Source of the DNA: Gammaproteobacteria bacterium
GTDB lineage: Bacteria; Pseudomonadota; Gammaproteobacteria; Pseudomonadales; JADFDG01
Assembly (NCBI GenBank): GCA_018262975.1
Contig: JADFDG010000017.1
Span: forward strand, 34,484 to 98,483
Reading direction: 5' to 3'
DNA: 64,000 nt
How positions within the stretch are numbered: the stretch's first letter is position 1; each line of letters begins with the position of its first letter. The notes under the pieces were generated by a model that did no database searches, was not told the DNA's origin, and was given only the letters and a program-made list of their open reading frames with translations. A program made the translations under genes and the position numbers. Below are positions 15,919-25,523 of the stretch, in pieces.

Positions 15919-18384
15919 ATGACATCCCGCAAGCGCGCCACCCTCAACCCCACCAGCCTGCGCAGTGGCGCGGCGTATCGCCAGAGCCAGCTGGCCCGCA
16001 GCATCGCCTTCGGCGTGTCCGCCGCCGTGCTGTCGCCGCTGTCGCTGGCCGAGGATGCCGCCGCGACGAGCGCAACGACCGTGGTGGAAAGCGCGCCGGT
16101 TGCCGCGGATATCCAGGTGCAGGCCACGGCCACCGAGGCCGCGGCAACCCCGGCGAGCAGCAGCGCCGCCGTGCAGATCGACACGCTCGAGGTAAAGGAA
16201 CGCACCATCGATACCAACCCGTACGCCGAAGCCGGCGCACCGTACAAGGCGCGCATCTCCGGCGACGAGCGTCACGTGCGCCCGCTGGCCGAAACGCCGC
16301 AAACCATCACCGTGCTCACCCAGGAAGCCATCCAGGATTCCGGCCGCACCGACCTCAAGGACGTGCTGGCCGCGCAGCCGGGCATCACCCTCGGCACCGG
16401 CGAGAACGGCAACGCCTTCGGCGACCGCTACATCATCCGTGGCTACGAGGCCCGCAGCGACGTGTTCGTCGACAGCCTGCGTGACCCCGGCATGACCATC
16501 CGCGAAAGCTTCGCCACCGAGCAGGTTGAAATCTCCAAGGGCGCCAGTTCCACCTTCGCCGGCCGCGGCACAGTCGGCGGCGGCGTCAACGGCGTCACCA
16601 AGCAGGCCAGCACCGAGTACGACTTCACCAAGGCGCAGATCGGCATGGGTACCGACGAATACCGTCGCGTGACCCTGGACGCCAACAGCCAGGTGAATGA
16701 CACCGCGGCGCTGCGCCTGAACCTGCTGCAGGCCTACGAGGAAGTGCCCGACCGCGAGCCCGCCGACCGCGAGCGCAACGGCCTGGCACTGGCCGGCATC
16801 GTCACGCCAACCGACAAATTGCAGCTGCTGGCGGACGTGTATCACCTCGAGGCCAATGACAAGCCTGACCTCGGCACCTACATCCCCGCCAACGGCGGCA
16901 AACCGGTCAAGGACATCCCGGTCTACCTGCAAAGCCAGGACTTCCTCGAGTCGGAAGTCAACGTCGCCACCGTGCGCCTGAAGTACGAGATCAGCGATGA
17001 CCTGCGCATCAGCAACGCGCTGCGCTACGGCACCGCTGACAACGGCTATGTAGCCACCGGCGCGCGCGGCACCACGCGCGGCACCAATGACCCGTTTACC
17101 GGCGTCGCCACCATCACCCTGAGCAGCCACAACGGCTGGCAGGCGGTGGAGAACCTGGCCAACCAGTTCAACGTCTTCTTCGACACCGATCTGGCCGGCA
17201 AGCGCCACCAGTTCATCTTCGGCGCCGAGTACACCGACGTGAACGTCGTCAACGGCGTCTATACCGGGCTGAACAACACGGCCAACTACAACTGCATCAC
17301 CGGCACCTCCGCAACCGCCAACAATGCCTACTGCATCATCGATGAAAACGGCGATCTGATCGCCAACATCGACGCACTGATGGGCCGCAGCCCCGACAAG
17401 GGCCTGTGGGACTCCGACTACGAGATCGAGACCGTCTCGCTGTCGGTCATGGACACCATCGAGCTGAGCGAAAAGTGGGACATCTTCGCCGGTCTCCGTG
17501 CAGACAGCTTCGACTACCGCAATGTCACGCAGAACACCGGGACGCTGGTAAAGACCGAATACGCCTACGATGACGTCCTGTTCAACTACCACTTCGGCCT
17601 GGTCCGCGAGATCACCCGCGAGGGCAATGTGTACCTGACGTACAGCACTGCCTCCGAGATCAACGGCGGCGAGTCCGACCTCGGCGCCAACTGCGGCTAC
17701 GGCGGTGTCTGCGTGATCGGCGGCGATCCGGAAACCATCAAGGACAGCAAGCCGGAGTCCACCGAGAACATCGAACTGGGCACCAAGTGGAACCTGTTCG
17801 ACGAGAAGCTGCTGGCCACCGCCGCGATCTTCCGCACCACCAAGGACGATGTGATGGAAGGCGGGAACGGCTATGCCGTCACCGGCACGCTCAATACCGG
17901 CAAGAACCGTGTCGAGGGCATCGAGATTGGCCTGTCCGGCAACATCACCGAGCGCCTGAGTACGCAGTTCGGCGCAGCCTTCATGGAAGCCGAAGTCCTC
18001 GAGTCGGCAGCCACCGACCCGGGCGTCATCGGCCGCACGCTCAGCAACTTCGCCGACAACAGCGTGTACCTGCAGCTGCGTTACGCGGCCACCGACCGCT
18101 TCGCGATCGGCGGCGTGGCGAACTACGTCAGCGAGCGCTACGCCGGCCAGCCGGACAGTGCCGCCGCATGGAACAGCACCACCGGCGACTACTCGTACGA
18201 AGTGCCGGCCTACACCACCGTCGACCTGTTCGCCGAGTACGAGCTGAGCGATAAGTTCGACGTGCGCCTGAACGTGAACAACGTCACCGACAAGGATTAC
18301 TATCTCGCCACCTACCGCAGCGGCGCGTTCACCTACATCGGCGACGGCCGCAACGCCAACCTGACGCTGTCCTGGGAGTTCTGA
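15919..18384 (+). CDS. TonB-dependent catecholate-type siderophore receptor (Fiu-like)
   Basis: The 821-residue outer-membrane protein has a long signal region with probable cleavage after 'SPLSLA', a TonB-box-like 'IDTLEVKE' near residue 90, a plug domain ('[20 protein letters not shown]', '[18 protein letters not shown]', '[20 protein letters not shown]') and a 22-strand-type barrel ending in 'LTLSWEF' with the terminal phenylalanine of barrel proteins. The plug wording is closest to Fiu-type ferric-catecholate receptors, and the next gene is the piuC partner that sits beside fiu in other bacteria. ATG 15907 is an alternative start; 15919 was chosen because GGAGAG overlaps the first one. 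Confidence 0.9.
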   Translation: MTSRKRATLNPTSLRSGAAYRQSQLARSIAFGVSAAVLSPLSLAEDAAATSATTVVESAPVAADIQVQATATEAAATPASSSAAVQIDTLEVKERTIDTNPYAEAGAPYKARISGDERHVRPLAETPQTITVLTQEAIQDSGRTDLKDVLAAQPGITLGTGENGNAFGDRYIIRGYEARSDVFVDSLRDPGMTIRESFATEQVEISKGASSTFAGRGTVGGGVNGVTKQASTEYDFTKAQIGMGTDEYRRVTLDANSQVNDTAALRLNLLQAYEEVPDREPADRERNGLALAGIVTPTDKLQLLADVYHLEANDKPDLGTYIPANGGKPVKDIPVYLQSQDFLESEVNVATVRLKYEISDDLRISNALRYGTADNGYVATGARGTTRGTNDPFTGVATITLSSHNGWQAVENLANQFNVFFDTDLAGKRHQFIFGAEYTDVNVVNGVYTGLNNTANYNCITGTSATANNAYCIIDENGDLIANIDALMGRSPDKGLWDSDYEIETVSLSVMDTIELSEKWDIFAGLRADSFDYRNVTQNTGTLVKTEYAYDDVLFNYHFGLVREITREGNVYLTYSTASEINGGESDLGANCGYGGVCVIGGDPETIKDSKPESTENIELGTKWNLFDEKLLATAAIFRTTKDDVMEGGNGYAVTGTLNTGKNRVEGIEIGLSGNITERLSTQFGAAFMEAEVLESAATDPGVIGRTLSNFADNSVYLQLRYAATDRFAIGGVANYVSERYAGQPDSAAAWNSTTGDYSYEVPAYTTVDLFAEYELSDKFDVRLNVNNVTDKDYYLATYRSGAFTYIGDGRNANLTLSWEF

Positions 18385-18386
18385 CG

Positions 18387-19073
18387 ATGCTGACCCTCAT
18401 CCCGAACGTGCTGGACAAGGACACGGTGCGCCAGTTCCGCGCGCGGCTGGACGCCGCCGACTGGACCGACGGCCGTGACACCGCCGGCACGCTCGGGGCG
18501 AAGGTCAAGCAGAACCGGCAACTGCCGGCACGCTCGGAAACCGGCATGGCGCTGGGCAACCACATCCTCGGGATGCTCGGCCGCCATCCGCTGTTCATGT
18601 CCGCGGCCCTGCCGCACCGCATCTACCCGCCGCTGTTCAACCGCTACAGCGGCGGCGAGCATTACGGCCTGCACGTGGACGGCTCGATCATGCCGATCCC
18701 CGGCAGCCACGAGTTTCTCCGCAGCGACCTGTCCGCCACCCTGTTCCTGTGCGAACCGGATGAATACGACGGCGGCGAACTCACCATCGAGACACCGTTC
18801 GGCGCCCAGCAGGTGAAGCTGCCGGCCGGCGACATGGTGCTCTATCCGTCCAGCAGCCTGCACGAGGTCACGCCGGTCACGCGCGGCACGCGCACCTGTT
18901 CATTCTTCTGGATCCAGAGCATGGTGCAGTCCGAAGAGCAGCGCACGCTGCTGTTCGACCTGGACCAGTCGGTGCAGGCACTCACCGCGAGCGCCAGCGC
19001 GGAGCAGAAGCCCACGGTGCTGCAACTGGCCGGCGTGTATCACAACCTGCTACGGCAGTGGGCGAGCGTCTGA
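18387..19073 (+). CDS. piuC: PiuC/YbiX-family Fe(II)/2-oxoglutarate dioxygenase (PKHD-type hydroxylase)
   Basis: The 228-residue protein is full-length for the PiuC/YbiX family. The iron triad is visible as H96 and D98 in 'HYGLHVDGS' and H159 in '[10 protein letters not shown]', with R169 in '[11 protein letters not shown]' as the 2-oxoglutarate-binding arginine. Genes of this family are iron-repressed and nearly always beside a ferric-catecholate receptor, as here with only 2 bp between them; their substrate is not firmly known. It ends 1 bp from the convergent crotonase gene, so no separate terminator exists between the two. Confidence 0.94.
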   Translation: MLTLIPNVLDKDTVRQFRARLDAADWTDGRDTAGTLGAKVKQNRQLPARSETGMALGNHILGMLGRHPLFMSAALPHRIYPPLFNRYSGGEHYGLHVDGSIMPIPGSHEFLRSDLSATLFLCEPDEYDGGELTIETPFGAQQVKLPAGDMVLYPSSSLHEVTPVTRGTRTCSFFWIQSMVQSEEQRTLLFDLDQSVQALTASASAEQKPTVLQLAGVYHNLLRQWASV

Positions 19074-19074
19074 G

Positions 19075-19923
19075 CTATTTGAAAGTATTGAGCGGATTGG
19101 CGCGATCCAGCCGCTCGACGGTGCGGTCGGTGAATTTCGCCGGACGTTTCTGCATGCCGGCCATCACTGCTTCCACCTGGTTGGGACCCATGATGATCTT
19201 CGCCTGAAGCTTCTCCTCGAGTTCCAGGCCACGTGCGTCATCGCCATGCCAGGTGCCTTCGAACACCAGCTTGTCGAGCACGATCGCCTCGGGATTCTTG
19301 GTGGCGATCTCGCGCGCCAGCGCCAGCGCCGCCTCGCGGGGGTTTTCATCCAGCCGCGTGACCAGGCCAATCTTCTCGGCTTCGGCGCCCTCGACAATAC
19401 GGCCGGTGAAGGCCAGTTCCTTGGCGATGTCGATGCGCACCAGGTCGCGCAGCGTCTGCGTACCGCTCATGTCGGGGATCAGGCCCCACTTGATTTCCAT
19501 CAGCGACATCTTCACGTCCGGGTGCGCTATGCGGATGTCAGCGCCGAGCGCGATCTGGAAACCACCACCGAACACCGGCCCGTGCAGCGCGGCAATCACC
19601 GGCACCGGCACGTCTTTCCACAGGTAGCCGGGCTTCTGGTAGAAGTTCGGCCAGAAGCCGCCGCGGCCCGGCCCGAACGGACCGGTGCCGTTGTTGCCGA
19701 AGGCGTTGGGGTCGGTGAAATTGGACAGGTCGAGGCCGGCGCAGAACGCACGGCCTTCGCCGGACAGCACCACCGCGCGGACGGAACGGTCACGCATGAC
19801 CTCTTCGGCTGCAGCACTGATGGCCTCGAACATCGGGATGTTCAGGGCATTCATCTTGTCCGGGCGGTTGAGGCGGACGTCGGCGACGTGGTCAGTAACG
19901 GTGATGGTGACGAGTTCGGTCAT
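19075..19923 (-). CDS. Crotonase/enoyl-CoA hydratase family protein
   Basis: The 282-residue enzyme has the crotonase fold: 'VADVRLNRPDKMNALNIPMF' near the N-terminus, 'SGEGRAFCAGLDLSNF' for the first oxyanion-hole strand and 'ALHGPVFGGGFQIALGADIR' for the second. 'MEIKWGLIPDMSGTQTL' follows, with aspartate at the position used by some isomerases and hydratases. The region between residues 80 and 105 is glycine/phenylalanine-rich and longer than usual. The ATG at 19923 has GGAGG in its leader ('CCCGGAGGTATCC'). It is 31 bp downstream of the polysaccharide operon on the same strand but functionally looks unrelated to it. Confidence 0.9.
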   Translation of the reverse strand: MTELVTITVTDHVADVRLNRPDKMNALNIPMFEAISAAAEEVMRDRSVRAVVLSGEGRAFCAGLDLSNFTDPNAFGNNGTGPFGPGRGGFWPNFYQKPGYLWKDVPVPVIAALHGPVFGGGFQIALGADIRIAHPDVKMSLMEIKWGLIPDMSGTQTLRDLVRIDIAKELAFTGRIVEGAEAEKIGLVTRLDENPREAALALAREIATKNPEAIVLDKLVFEGTWHGDDARGLELEEKLQAKIIMGPNQVEAVMAGMQKRPAKFTDRTVERLDRANPLNTFK

Positions 19924-19954
19924 GGATACCTCCGGGCGGGTTGCAGTGCCCAAG

Positions 19955-21055
19955 TTAACCAGAAACGGCGCGGGTGGTCCCGGCAGAAATGCCGGCAGCC
20001 AGGATGGACTCGAGGCACGCCACCGATGCGTCCCAGGTAAAGCGGCGGATGTGTTCGATGCCCGCTGCCGCCAGGCGCAGCCGCAGGCCGTCATCCTCCA
20101 GCAGCCGCAATACGGCCGCCGCCATGGCGTCCACGTCGCGCGGTGGACACAACAGCGCATTCACGCCGTGCCTGGCAAATTCCCGGTGGCCACCCGAATC
20201 GGTCGCCACCAGCGCGGCGCCGCATGCCATGGCCTCGGACGCGGTCAGGCCCCAGCCTTCCCCGTGGCTCGGCGCAACGAACATCGCACAGCGATTGTAA
20301 AGTGCGCGCAATTCCGCTTGCGACGGATCGCGGTGGTAATCGACCCAGGATGGCAGGCCGGCAGGCGGCGCCGGGACGCCGAACATCTGCACGCGCAACC
20401 CGGGATACCGACGGTGAACCTCGGCCAGCGCCGCCAGCGCATCACGGCTGCCCTTGAGCGGCAACGGGTGCCATAGCAGGCCGACGACATTCCTGGCACG
20501 TGCCTCGACCGGCGACTCGCAACGGAACTGCGCACCGTCGATCGCGTTCGGCACGTACAGCGAGTCGACACCTGCCTCGGCAAGCGTTTGCTGTATCCAG
20601 CGGGACACCGCGACGCGCGTCATCGGGGCGCGCCAGGTATCCTCGACGCGCAACGACTGGCCCGCCCAAGTCTCGATACCCTGCACCAGGTAGTACTTCC
20701 TCCCGCTCCGCGCATGCAGTGCCAGCACGCGCTCGGCCGTGATCCAACTGCTGGCAACGACTACATCGGCCGACGGCATCGTGCGATTGGCAATGTCAGG
20801 CACGAGCCGGAGATCGACGCGGGGATCTATCGCGACCCAGCGATCCGGCCGCCAGCGGCCGCTCGCCCGCCGGACCAGGTAACGAGTCCAGCGCCGGTAC
20901 GCGCGATCCGCTTCCTTCTCCGGCGGCAGGTAAGCGGCGTGCAAAACGGTTACCGCGTGGCCGCGCGCCGCGAGGCGATTGGCATATTCATAGACAATCC
21001 GGAACCCGCCGGACGGGCGCATCGCCGGTGCCGGCAGCACGAAGGTGATCCTCAT
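19955..21055 (-). CDS. GT4/GT1-type glycosyltransferase (GT-B fold)
   Basis: The 366-residue protein is a GT-B glycosyltransferase: 'MRPSGGFRIVYEYANRLAAR' at the N-terminus is the glycine-rich loop of the family, and the C-terminal half has 'FVAPSHGEGWGLTASEAMAC' with 'GAALVATDSGGHREF', the donor-binding E-x7-E region of group 1 transferases. The start ATG overlaps the stop of the preceding gene (ATGA), so it is coupled to the polysaccharide operon. The sugar donor and acceptor cannot be read off; galactofuranose transfer is one possibility because glf is in the same operon. Confidence 0.87.
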   Translation of the reverse strand: MRITFVLPAPAMRPSGGFRIVYEYANRLAARGHAVTVLHAAYLPPEKEADRAYRRWTRYLVRRASGRWRPDRWVAIDPRVDLRLVPDIANRTMPSADVVVASSWITAERVLALHARSGRKYYLVQGIETWAGQSLRVEDTWRAPMTRVAVSRWIQQTLAEAGVDSLYVPNAIDGAQFRCESPVEARARNVVGLLWHPLPLKGSRDALAALAEVHRRYPGLRVQMFGVPAPPAGLPSWVDYHRDPSQAELRALYNRCAMFVAPSHGEGWGLTASEAMACGAALVATDSGGHREFARHGVNALLCPPRDVDAMAAAVLRLLEDDGLRLRLAAAGIEHIRRFTWDASVACLESILAAGISAGTTRAVSG

Positions 21056-21882
21056 CGCGTACCCTGCTCCGCGGAAACCCCGCATTCCCCCGCCATCGTC
21101 GACAGCCGTGCTGCGCGCCGACCGGCAAGCCAGCAGGCCAGTCGCCCGCGCAGGCGCTCCAGCCGCCGCCGCCAACGCAGCCAGGCCGGGTCGCGTGGCG
21201 TCACCGCACAGCGTTCCGATTCCAGCGAGGACGGCAACTCGTCATCGTGGAGGAACAGCGGGTAGTACGGAACGAAACTGGTTTCCAGCAAGTATTCCCA
21301 GTTGTCCGCCACGAAGGGCGCCGCGATCGCGCGCCGCAGCAGCCGACCTGCACGCGCCTGATCGACCAGGTAGGCGCAGCTGCGGGTGTACCAGTAGCGC
21401 GGCCCCGTCATGCGAAAAGCAAAGCCGCGCCGGTAACCAAAGATCTTTCCGGCATTGTACGCAGGAAAGCCACCAAGGAATGCAAAACCGCCCGGCTCAT
21501 CCAGCGCGGCGCCAAGCATGCTCACCAGGTCCACGCCAGCGAGCGACACGTCGTCTTCCACCACGACCAGCTGCCGGTAACCCGCGAGGTCGCCGTCCAC
21601 GAAGCGCGCCAGCACCAGCAGGTGGCTGAGCAGACAGCCGATCTCCGCTGGCCCCAGCTGGCGCACGGCCTGGGGCGACTGCCTGATCGCCGCACGCAAC
21701 AACGCGGACACGTCGCCCGCCAGCCTGCGTCCGTCCACGGCATCCTGGAAGAAGAAATCCGCGCCAAGCGCCGCCAGGTCATCGCCGTGCGTCCGGGCAA
21801 ATTGCGTCATGCGCGCACGTCGCGTGGTCGCTCCGGGCAAGGAGATGCAGACAATCGCGACCCGCGATTGCTCGCCACTCAT
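21052..21882 (-). CDS. GT25 (LPS/LOS-type) glycosyltransferase
   Basis: The 276-residue protein matches glycosyltransferase family 25: 'VAIVCISLPGATTRRARM' at the N-terminus, 'LGPAEIGCLLSHLLVL' in the middle and 'QLVVVEDDVSLAG' holding the acidic metal-binding motif. Members such as LgtB add galactose to lipooligosaccharide. The C-terminal 60 residues are arginine-rich and may sit at the membrane surface. The gene overlaps both neighbours by four bases, placing it firmly inside the minus-strand polysaccharide operon. Donor specificity is unknown. Confidence 0.85.
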   Translation of the reverse strand: MSGEQSRVAIVCISLPGATTRRARMTQFARTHGDDLAALGADFFFQDAVDGRRLAGDVSALLRAAIRQSPQAVRQLGPAEIGCLLSHLLVLARFVDGDLAGYRQLVVVEDDVSLAGVDLVSMLGAALDEPGGFAFLGGFPAYNAGKIFGYRRGFAFRMTGPRYWYTRSCAYLVDQARAGRLLRRAIAAPFVADNWEYLLETSFVPYYPLFLHDDELPSSLESERCAVTPRDPAWLRWRRRLERLRGRLACWLAGRRAARLSTMAGECGVSAEQGTR

Positions 21883-22778
21883 GGCGTACCCACTTGCACC
21901 AGGCCGCGGAGCCAATGCCAGGCGCTGCGAAGTGGCCGGCCCAAGCGGTAGCGACGCACCCGGGCGTCGAACTTGCGACGCTGCCCCTCGCCACGCGCCA
22001 GTGTCTCACCGAAGAGTTCCTGCATGCGCGCCGGCGAAATCCGGTGGTGGTCACGGATGCGCGCCAGCACCGCCTCCGGCGCCGGGTCCCGCCCTTCGTC
22101 CACCGCGCGCCGGATAGCGCCGCCCGGCCCCTGCCGACTGATCAGCTTCTTTTTCACCAATGGCAGGCCGGCATCGACGAGCTCGTCGGTGAAGAAGTAC
22201 GAAGGATCGTCGAGCGGATGGCGCGGGCGCATGGAGAACTGTGCGCCAAAGCGGAACCCGGCGGCGAGCAGGCTGCGCGACAGGCCCAGCTCGAAAGTGC
22301 CGACGATCTGGTCGTAGGCCATGCCTTCAACCGGACGCGCCAGGATGAAGTCACGCGCATGCGCTACCGCCTTGTGCCGGAATACCAGAAGGAACGACTG
22401 CAGGTGACGCGTATAGGCCTGCGACTCAAGCATGCCGCCCACGTCCAGACCCGAGGCGTCAACCCAGGCGAAGAATTCATCGAGTGGCGCGTACAGGATG
22501 CAGGAATCATTAGCCAGCACCAGCCGCTCGCAGTCGCAGGTATCGATCTGCCGCAGCGCTTTCTGCCACATGCCGAAATCGAAGCCCTCGTTGCGCACGG
22601 ACAGCAGTTCGACCGCATGCGCGTTGAGCCAAGCCAGCGATTCGTCGTCGAGCGTCTTGTCGTCGTTGGTCAGCAGCACGACGCGGTCACAGTGATTACG
22701 CAGCTCGGTGAGCCAGTAGCGCACGTAGGGAGGGAGCGCCGGCGTGGTGAAGTAACTGCTGAACAGGCACACGCGCAT
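21879..22778 (-). CDS. RgpF-like rhamnan-synthesis family protein (putative glycosyltransferase)
   Basis: The 299-residue protein resembles the rhamnan synthesis F (RgpF) family: 'LPPYVRYWLTELRNHCDRVV', then 'SVRNEGFDFGMWQKALRQI' and 'RLVLANDSCILYAPLDEFF' and 'GGMLESQAYTRHLQSFLLVF'. RgpF-type domains occur in glycosyltransferases building rhamnose-containing or O-antigen-like polymers. It ends four bases into the GT25 gene and follows the methyltransferase gene by 6 bp. The C-terminal 40 residues are strongly basic. No rhamnose-nucleotide synthesis genes are in the window. Confidence 0.8.
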   Translation of the reverse strand: MRVCLFSSYFTTPALPPYVRYWLTELRNHCDRVVLLTNDDKTLDDESLAWLNAHAVELLSVRNEGFDFGMWQKALRQIDTCDCERLVLANDSCILYAPLDEFFAWVDASGLDVGGMLESQAYTRHLQSFLLVFRHKAVAHARDFILARPVEGMAYDQIVGTFELGLSRSLLAAGFRFGAQFSMRPRHPLDDPSYFFTDELVDAGLPLVKKKLISRQGPGGAIRRAVDEGRDPAPEAVLARIRDHHRISPARMQELFGETLARGEGQRRKFDARVRRYRLGRPLRSAWHWLRGLVQVGTP

Positions 22779-22784
22779 GGTCGG

Positions 22785-23294
22785 TCAGGCCTGGCGGTGG
22801 GTGGCGAATACGCTGGCGGCGAGCAACTGCACGCCGGAATGGTCCAGCACCTCCACTACCCGTTGCATGTCGAACACGTGATGGTGGAAGCAGCGGTTCT
22901 CGTGGTTGTTACGCGAGCGCTCACGGAACTGCTCCGGCGTACCGGCCTCCGGGTCGCGCGCGAGATCATGCAGCGCGATGATCTCCTCGAAGTGCGTCAT
23001 GTCGTCCTCGCCCATGTTCGCGACCTCGTCCGCCAGCAGATGGGCAAGCGACGTCACCGGACGCCGGTGGTCGAAGGTCCCTTCCCGGTGCGGCAGCAGC
23101 ACGAGCAACTCGTTGTCGCGCAGGCTGCGCAGCAACTCACGCAGGGCCTTGAGCGAATTCGCGCTGTGTTCCAGCACGTGCGAGGACAGCACGAAGTCGT
23201 AGCGGCCGGACGCGACCGGCGACAGGTCCGATGCCTCGGCAACGTACTGGCGGCCGCGCGGCCGGCGACGGAAGAGGCGGGCCATCCAGCTCAC
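22785..23294 (-). CDS. Class I SAM-dependent methyltransferase, N-terminally truncated
   Basis: This 169-residue protein contains the middle and end of a class I methyltransferase: 'GRYDFVLSSHVLEHSANSLK' is motif II/post-II, followed by a histidine-rich stretch 'NNHENRCFHHHVFDMQ' seen in sugar-cluster methyltransferases. The N-terminal motif I (the glycine-rich SAM loop) is absent; instead there are about 16 basic residues ('MARLFRRRPRGR') before 'QYVAEASDLSP'. It starts with GTG overlapping the upstream TGA. Whether it is an inactive remnant, a protein completed by a partner, or a naturally short variant cannot be decided here. Confidence 0.7.
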   Translation of the reverse strand: MSWMARLFRRRPRGRQYVAEASDLSPVASGRYDFVLSSHVLEHSANSLKALRELLRSLRDNELLVLLPHREGTFDHRRPVTSLAHLLADEVANMGEDDMTHFEEIIALHDLARDPEAGTPEQFRERSRNNHENRCFHHHVFDMQRVVEVLDHSGVQLLAASVFATHRQA

Positions 23295-24256
23295 TGCAGG
23301 CCCCGTTGCGCGTGCGCCAGGAAAGCCTGCACCTGCGCGCCGAACTGCTCCGGCTCGGCCAGGATGAAATCGCGGTAGGCCGCGAAGCGCGCGACCTGCG
23401 CCGGGTAGTCCGCCAGGCAGCGTCGGATGCAGGCGACGATGCGCTCGACGCTGGCGTCCTCGCGGGGAAACTTGAAGTCAGCCGGGATGGGCAGGTCCTG
23501 TTCGAACGCGGCCGCACCGTCCAGCCCGGTGACCACACAGCAGCCACAGATCGCCGACTCGCGCGGCATGCGGTCCTTGCCCGGGTGATGTCCGAAATCA
23601 ATGTATACCTTCGAGGACTGCATCAGTTCCGCGATCTGCTGCGGCGTCATGTTCTCGATCGGCACGAAGTTCACGTCGGGAGCCGCGGCCATCAGCTTTT
23701 TCGTGAAGTCCAAGCCCTTCTTCGGGTTGTACAGCACGCGGTCCTCGCGCGCCCGGTTGGCCGCCACCGCGGTCGCGAGGAACGCGGGATTCAGGTAATC
23801 GGACACATATTCCACGCCCGTCACGCCGTGGCGCGCCAGGAAGTCGATGGCATAGTACGATTGGGCCATGTGGCCAAAGCCGACCTCACCCACCTTGTAC
23901 ACGCGGTCGAGGCCCAGGAATCGGCGGATCCTCGCCTTGCGCTTGGTGACCTGCGTGGCCGCGTGGAAGTTGTCCACGCTCAACCACCAGATCCAGCGCT
24001 GCATGCGCTGGTTGGTGTACAACTCGCCGGTCATCGTCTCCGGCACCACCAGCACATCGGCGGCGCCGGCGGCGGCGATCGAGCGGGTGAACGGTACGCC
24101 GTACTCGCGGTAGCGCGGCACCACCGGGTCCGCCGGCTCGCGGCCAGGGTAGTACATGGCGGCTTCACCACCGAGTTCGCGGATCTTGGCAGCGAACTGG
24201 TGCAGCAATTCCGGGCCGCCGGTGGCGAGTGCGGGCGGACAGGCGATGTAGATCAT
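23291..24256 (-). CDS. Putative glycosyltransferase of the surface-polysaccharide operon
   Basis: The 321-residue protein begins 'MIYIACPPALATGGPELLHQ', the glycine-rich opening of a GT-B-like fold, and later has 'PKKGLDFTKKLM' and 'KVYIDFGHHPGKDRMPRESA' followed by 'GCCVVTGLDGAAAF', similar to the donor-binding side of capsular-type transferases. No transmembrane segment is present. It follows glf by 16 bp and overlaps the methyltransferase by four bases. I place it as a glycosyltransferase from these features and its position; the exact family is uncertain, and galactofuranosyl transfer is possible. Confidence 0.7.
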   Translation of the reverse strand: MIYIACPPALATGGPELLHQFAAKIRELGGEAAMYYPGREPADPVVPRYREYGVPFTRSIAAAGAADVLVVPETMTGELYTNQRMQRWIWWLSVDNFHAATQVTKRKARIRRFLGLDRVYKVGEVGFGHMAQSYYAIDFLARHGVTGVEYVSDYLNPAFLATAVAANRAREDRVLYNPKKGLDFTKKLMAAAPDVNFVPIENMTPQQIAELMQSSKVYIDFGHHPGKDRMPRESAICGCCVVTGLDGAAAFEQDLPIPADFKFPREDASVERIVACIRRCLADYPAQVARFAAYRDFILAEPEQFGAQVQAFLAHAQRGLQ

Positions 24257-24272
24257 GCGGGCACTCCGTGCC

Positions 24273-25370
24273 TTATGGTTTCGCGGCGAGGATGTCATCG
24301 ACGGCGGCAAGGGCGGCGCCGACGACCTGGTCCATGTTGTAGTAGCGGTATTGCGCCAATCGGCCAACGAACGTCGTGTTCGCCTCCTGCTTCGCCAGCG
24401 CCTCGTATTGCTTGAACAGCGCCTCGTTGGCCGGGCGCGGGACCGGGTAATACGGGTCGCCCTCGGCCTGCGGGTACTCGCGCACCAGCGACGTGCCGCT
24501 GTGCTGCTGACCGGTGAGATGGCGGAACTCGGTGATCCGCGTGTAGTCGTGGTCGTTCGGGTAGTTCACGGTGCCCACCGGCTGGTACTGCGCGGTGTCC
24601 GGCAGGTGCTGGTGCTCGAAGCGCAGGCTGCGGTACGGCAACTTCCCGAAGCGGTAACCGAAGTAGGCATCGATCGGGCCGGTGTAGATCACGTGCCCGA
24701 AGGATTCGGTGGCCTTCACGTCCTCGAAGTCCACACCGAGGCGCACCTCGATGCCCGGGTGCGCCAGCATGCGCTCGAACATCTTCGTGTAGCCCTCGGC
24801 AGGCATGAACTGGAAGGTGTCGGTGAAATAACGGTCGTCGTCGTTGTTGCGCGTGGGGATGCGCGCGGCCACGCCCGCCGACAGTTCCGACAGGTCCAGG
24901 CCCCACTGCTTGCGCGTGTAGCCGCGGAAAAACTTGTCGCACAGGTCCGGCCCGACGCTGTTGAGCACCACGTCCTCGCTGGTCTTAAGCGGGTCGCGCG
25001 GGGTGCGCGTCTTCTCCAGCCACGCCGCCACGCCGTCCTCGTCGAGCGCGAGGCCGTACAGCGCGTTGATCGTGGTGCGATTGATCGGGATCGGGTACAG
25101 CTTGCCCTCGACCTGCGCCAGCACGCGGTGCTCGTAGAAACGCCAGTCGGTGAACCGGCTCAGGTAGGCAATGATGCGCTTGGCATTGGTGTGGAAGATG
25201 TGCGGGCCATACGGGTGGATGAGCACCCCGTGCTCGTCCACGCGGTCGTACGCATTGCCGCCGATGTGGGGACGGCGGTCCACCACCAGCACCCGCTTGC
25301 CGTGCGCCGCCAGGCGCTCGGCGCAGACGCTGCCGGCGAAGCCCGCGCCCACCACCAGAAAATCACGCAT
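24273..25370 (-). CDS. glf: UDP-galactopyranose mutase
   Basis: The 365-residue flavoenzyme shows 'FLVVGAGFAGSVCAERLAAH' (FAD-binding GxGxxG), 'RPHIGGNAYD', 'YGPHIFHTN' with the conserved histidine, and 'YSRFTDWRFYEHRVLAQVEG'-type core, then 'RYTRKQWG'-like and 'GTVNYPNDHDYTRITEFRH'. These are hallmark segments of Glf, which converts UDP-galactopyranose to UDP-galactofuranose. Length is normal. It is the first gene of the minus-strand polysaccharide operon and is divergent from galE, which would supply its UDP-galactose. The operon product therefore probably contains galactofuranose. Confidence 0.96.
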   Translation of the reverse strand: MRDFLVVGAGFAGSVCAERLAAHGKRVLVVDRRPHIGGNAYDRVDEHGVLIHPYGPHIFHTNAKRIIAYLSRFTDWRFYEHRVLAQVEGKLYPIPINRTTINALYGLALDEDGVAAWLEKTRTPRDPLKTSEDVVLNSVGPDLCDKFFRGYTRKQWGLDLSELSAGVAARIPTRNNDDDRYFTDTFQFMPAEGYTKMFERMLAHPGIEVRLGVDFEDVKATESFGHVIYTGPIDAYFGYRFGKLPYRSLRFEHQHLPDTAQYQPVGTVNYPNDHDYTRITEFRHLTGQQHSGTSLVREYPQAEGDPYYPVPRPANEALFKQYEALAKQEANTTFVGRLAQYRYYNMDQVVGAALAAVDDILAAKP

Positions 25371-25423
25371 CGTCTGGATTCACCCCGAAAACGCCCGGCC
25401 GGCGATGGCCGGCGGTGACCGTC

Positions 25424-25459
25424 GCGATTGTGCATCAGGGGTCCATCGCCCACAATCGC
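25424..25459. promoter_or_regulatory. Inverted repeat in the glf/galE divergent region
   Basis: Perfect 9-bp arms GCGATTGTG and CACAATCGC are separated by 18 bp inside the 153-bp gap. A second, shorter inverted repeat CCGGCC/GGCCGG lies at 25396-25413. The spacing suits either a regulator bound to two half-sites or an RNA hairpin in the galE leader. No known binding motif was recognised. Confidence 0.4.
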
Positions 25460-25523
25460 CCGCATTTCCCGTCCATTGGCCAACGACTGCCCGGCACGAC
25501 CACCGGGCGACCAGGGAGTCCGG

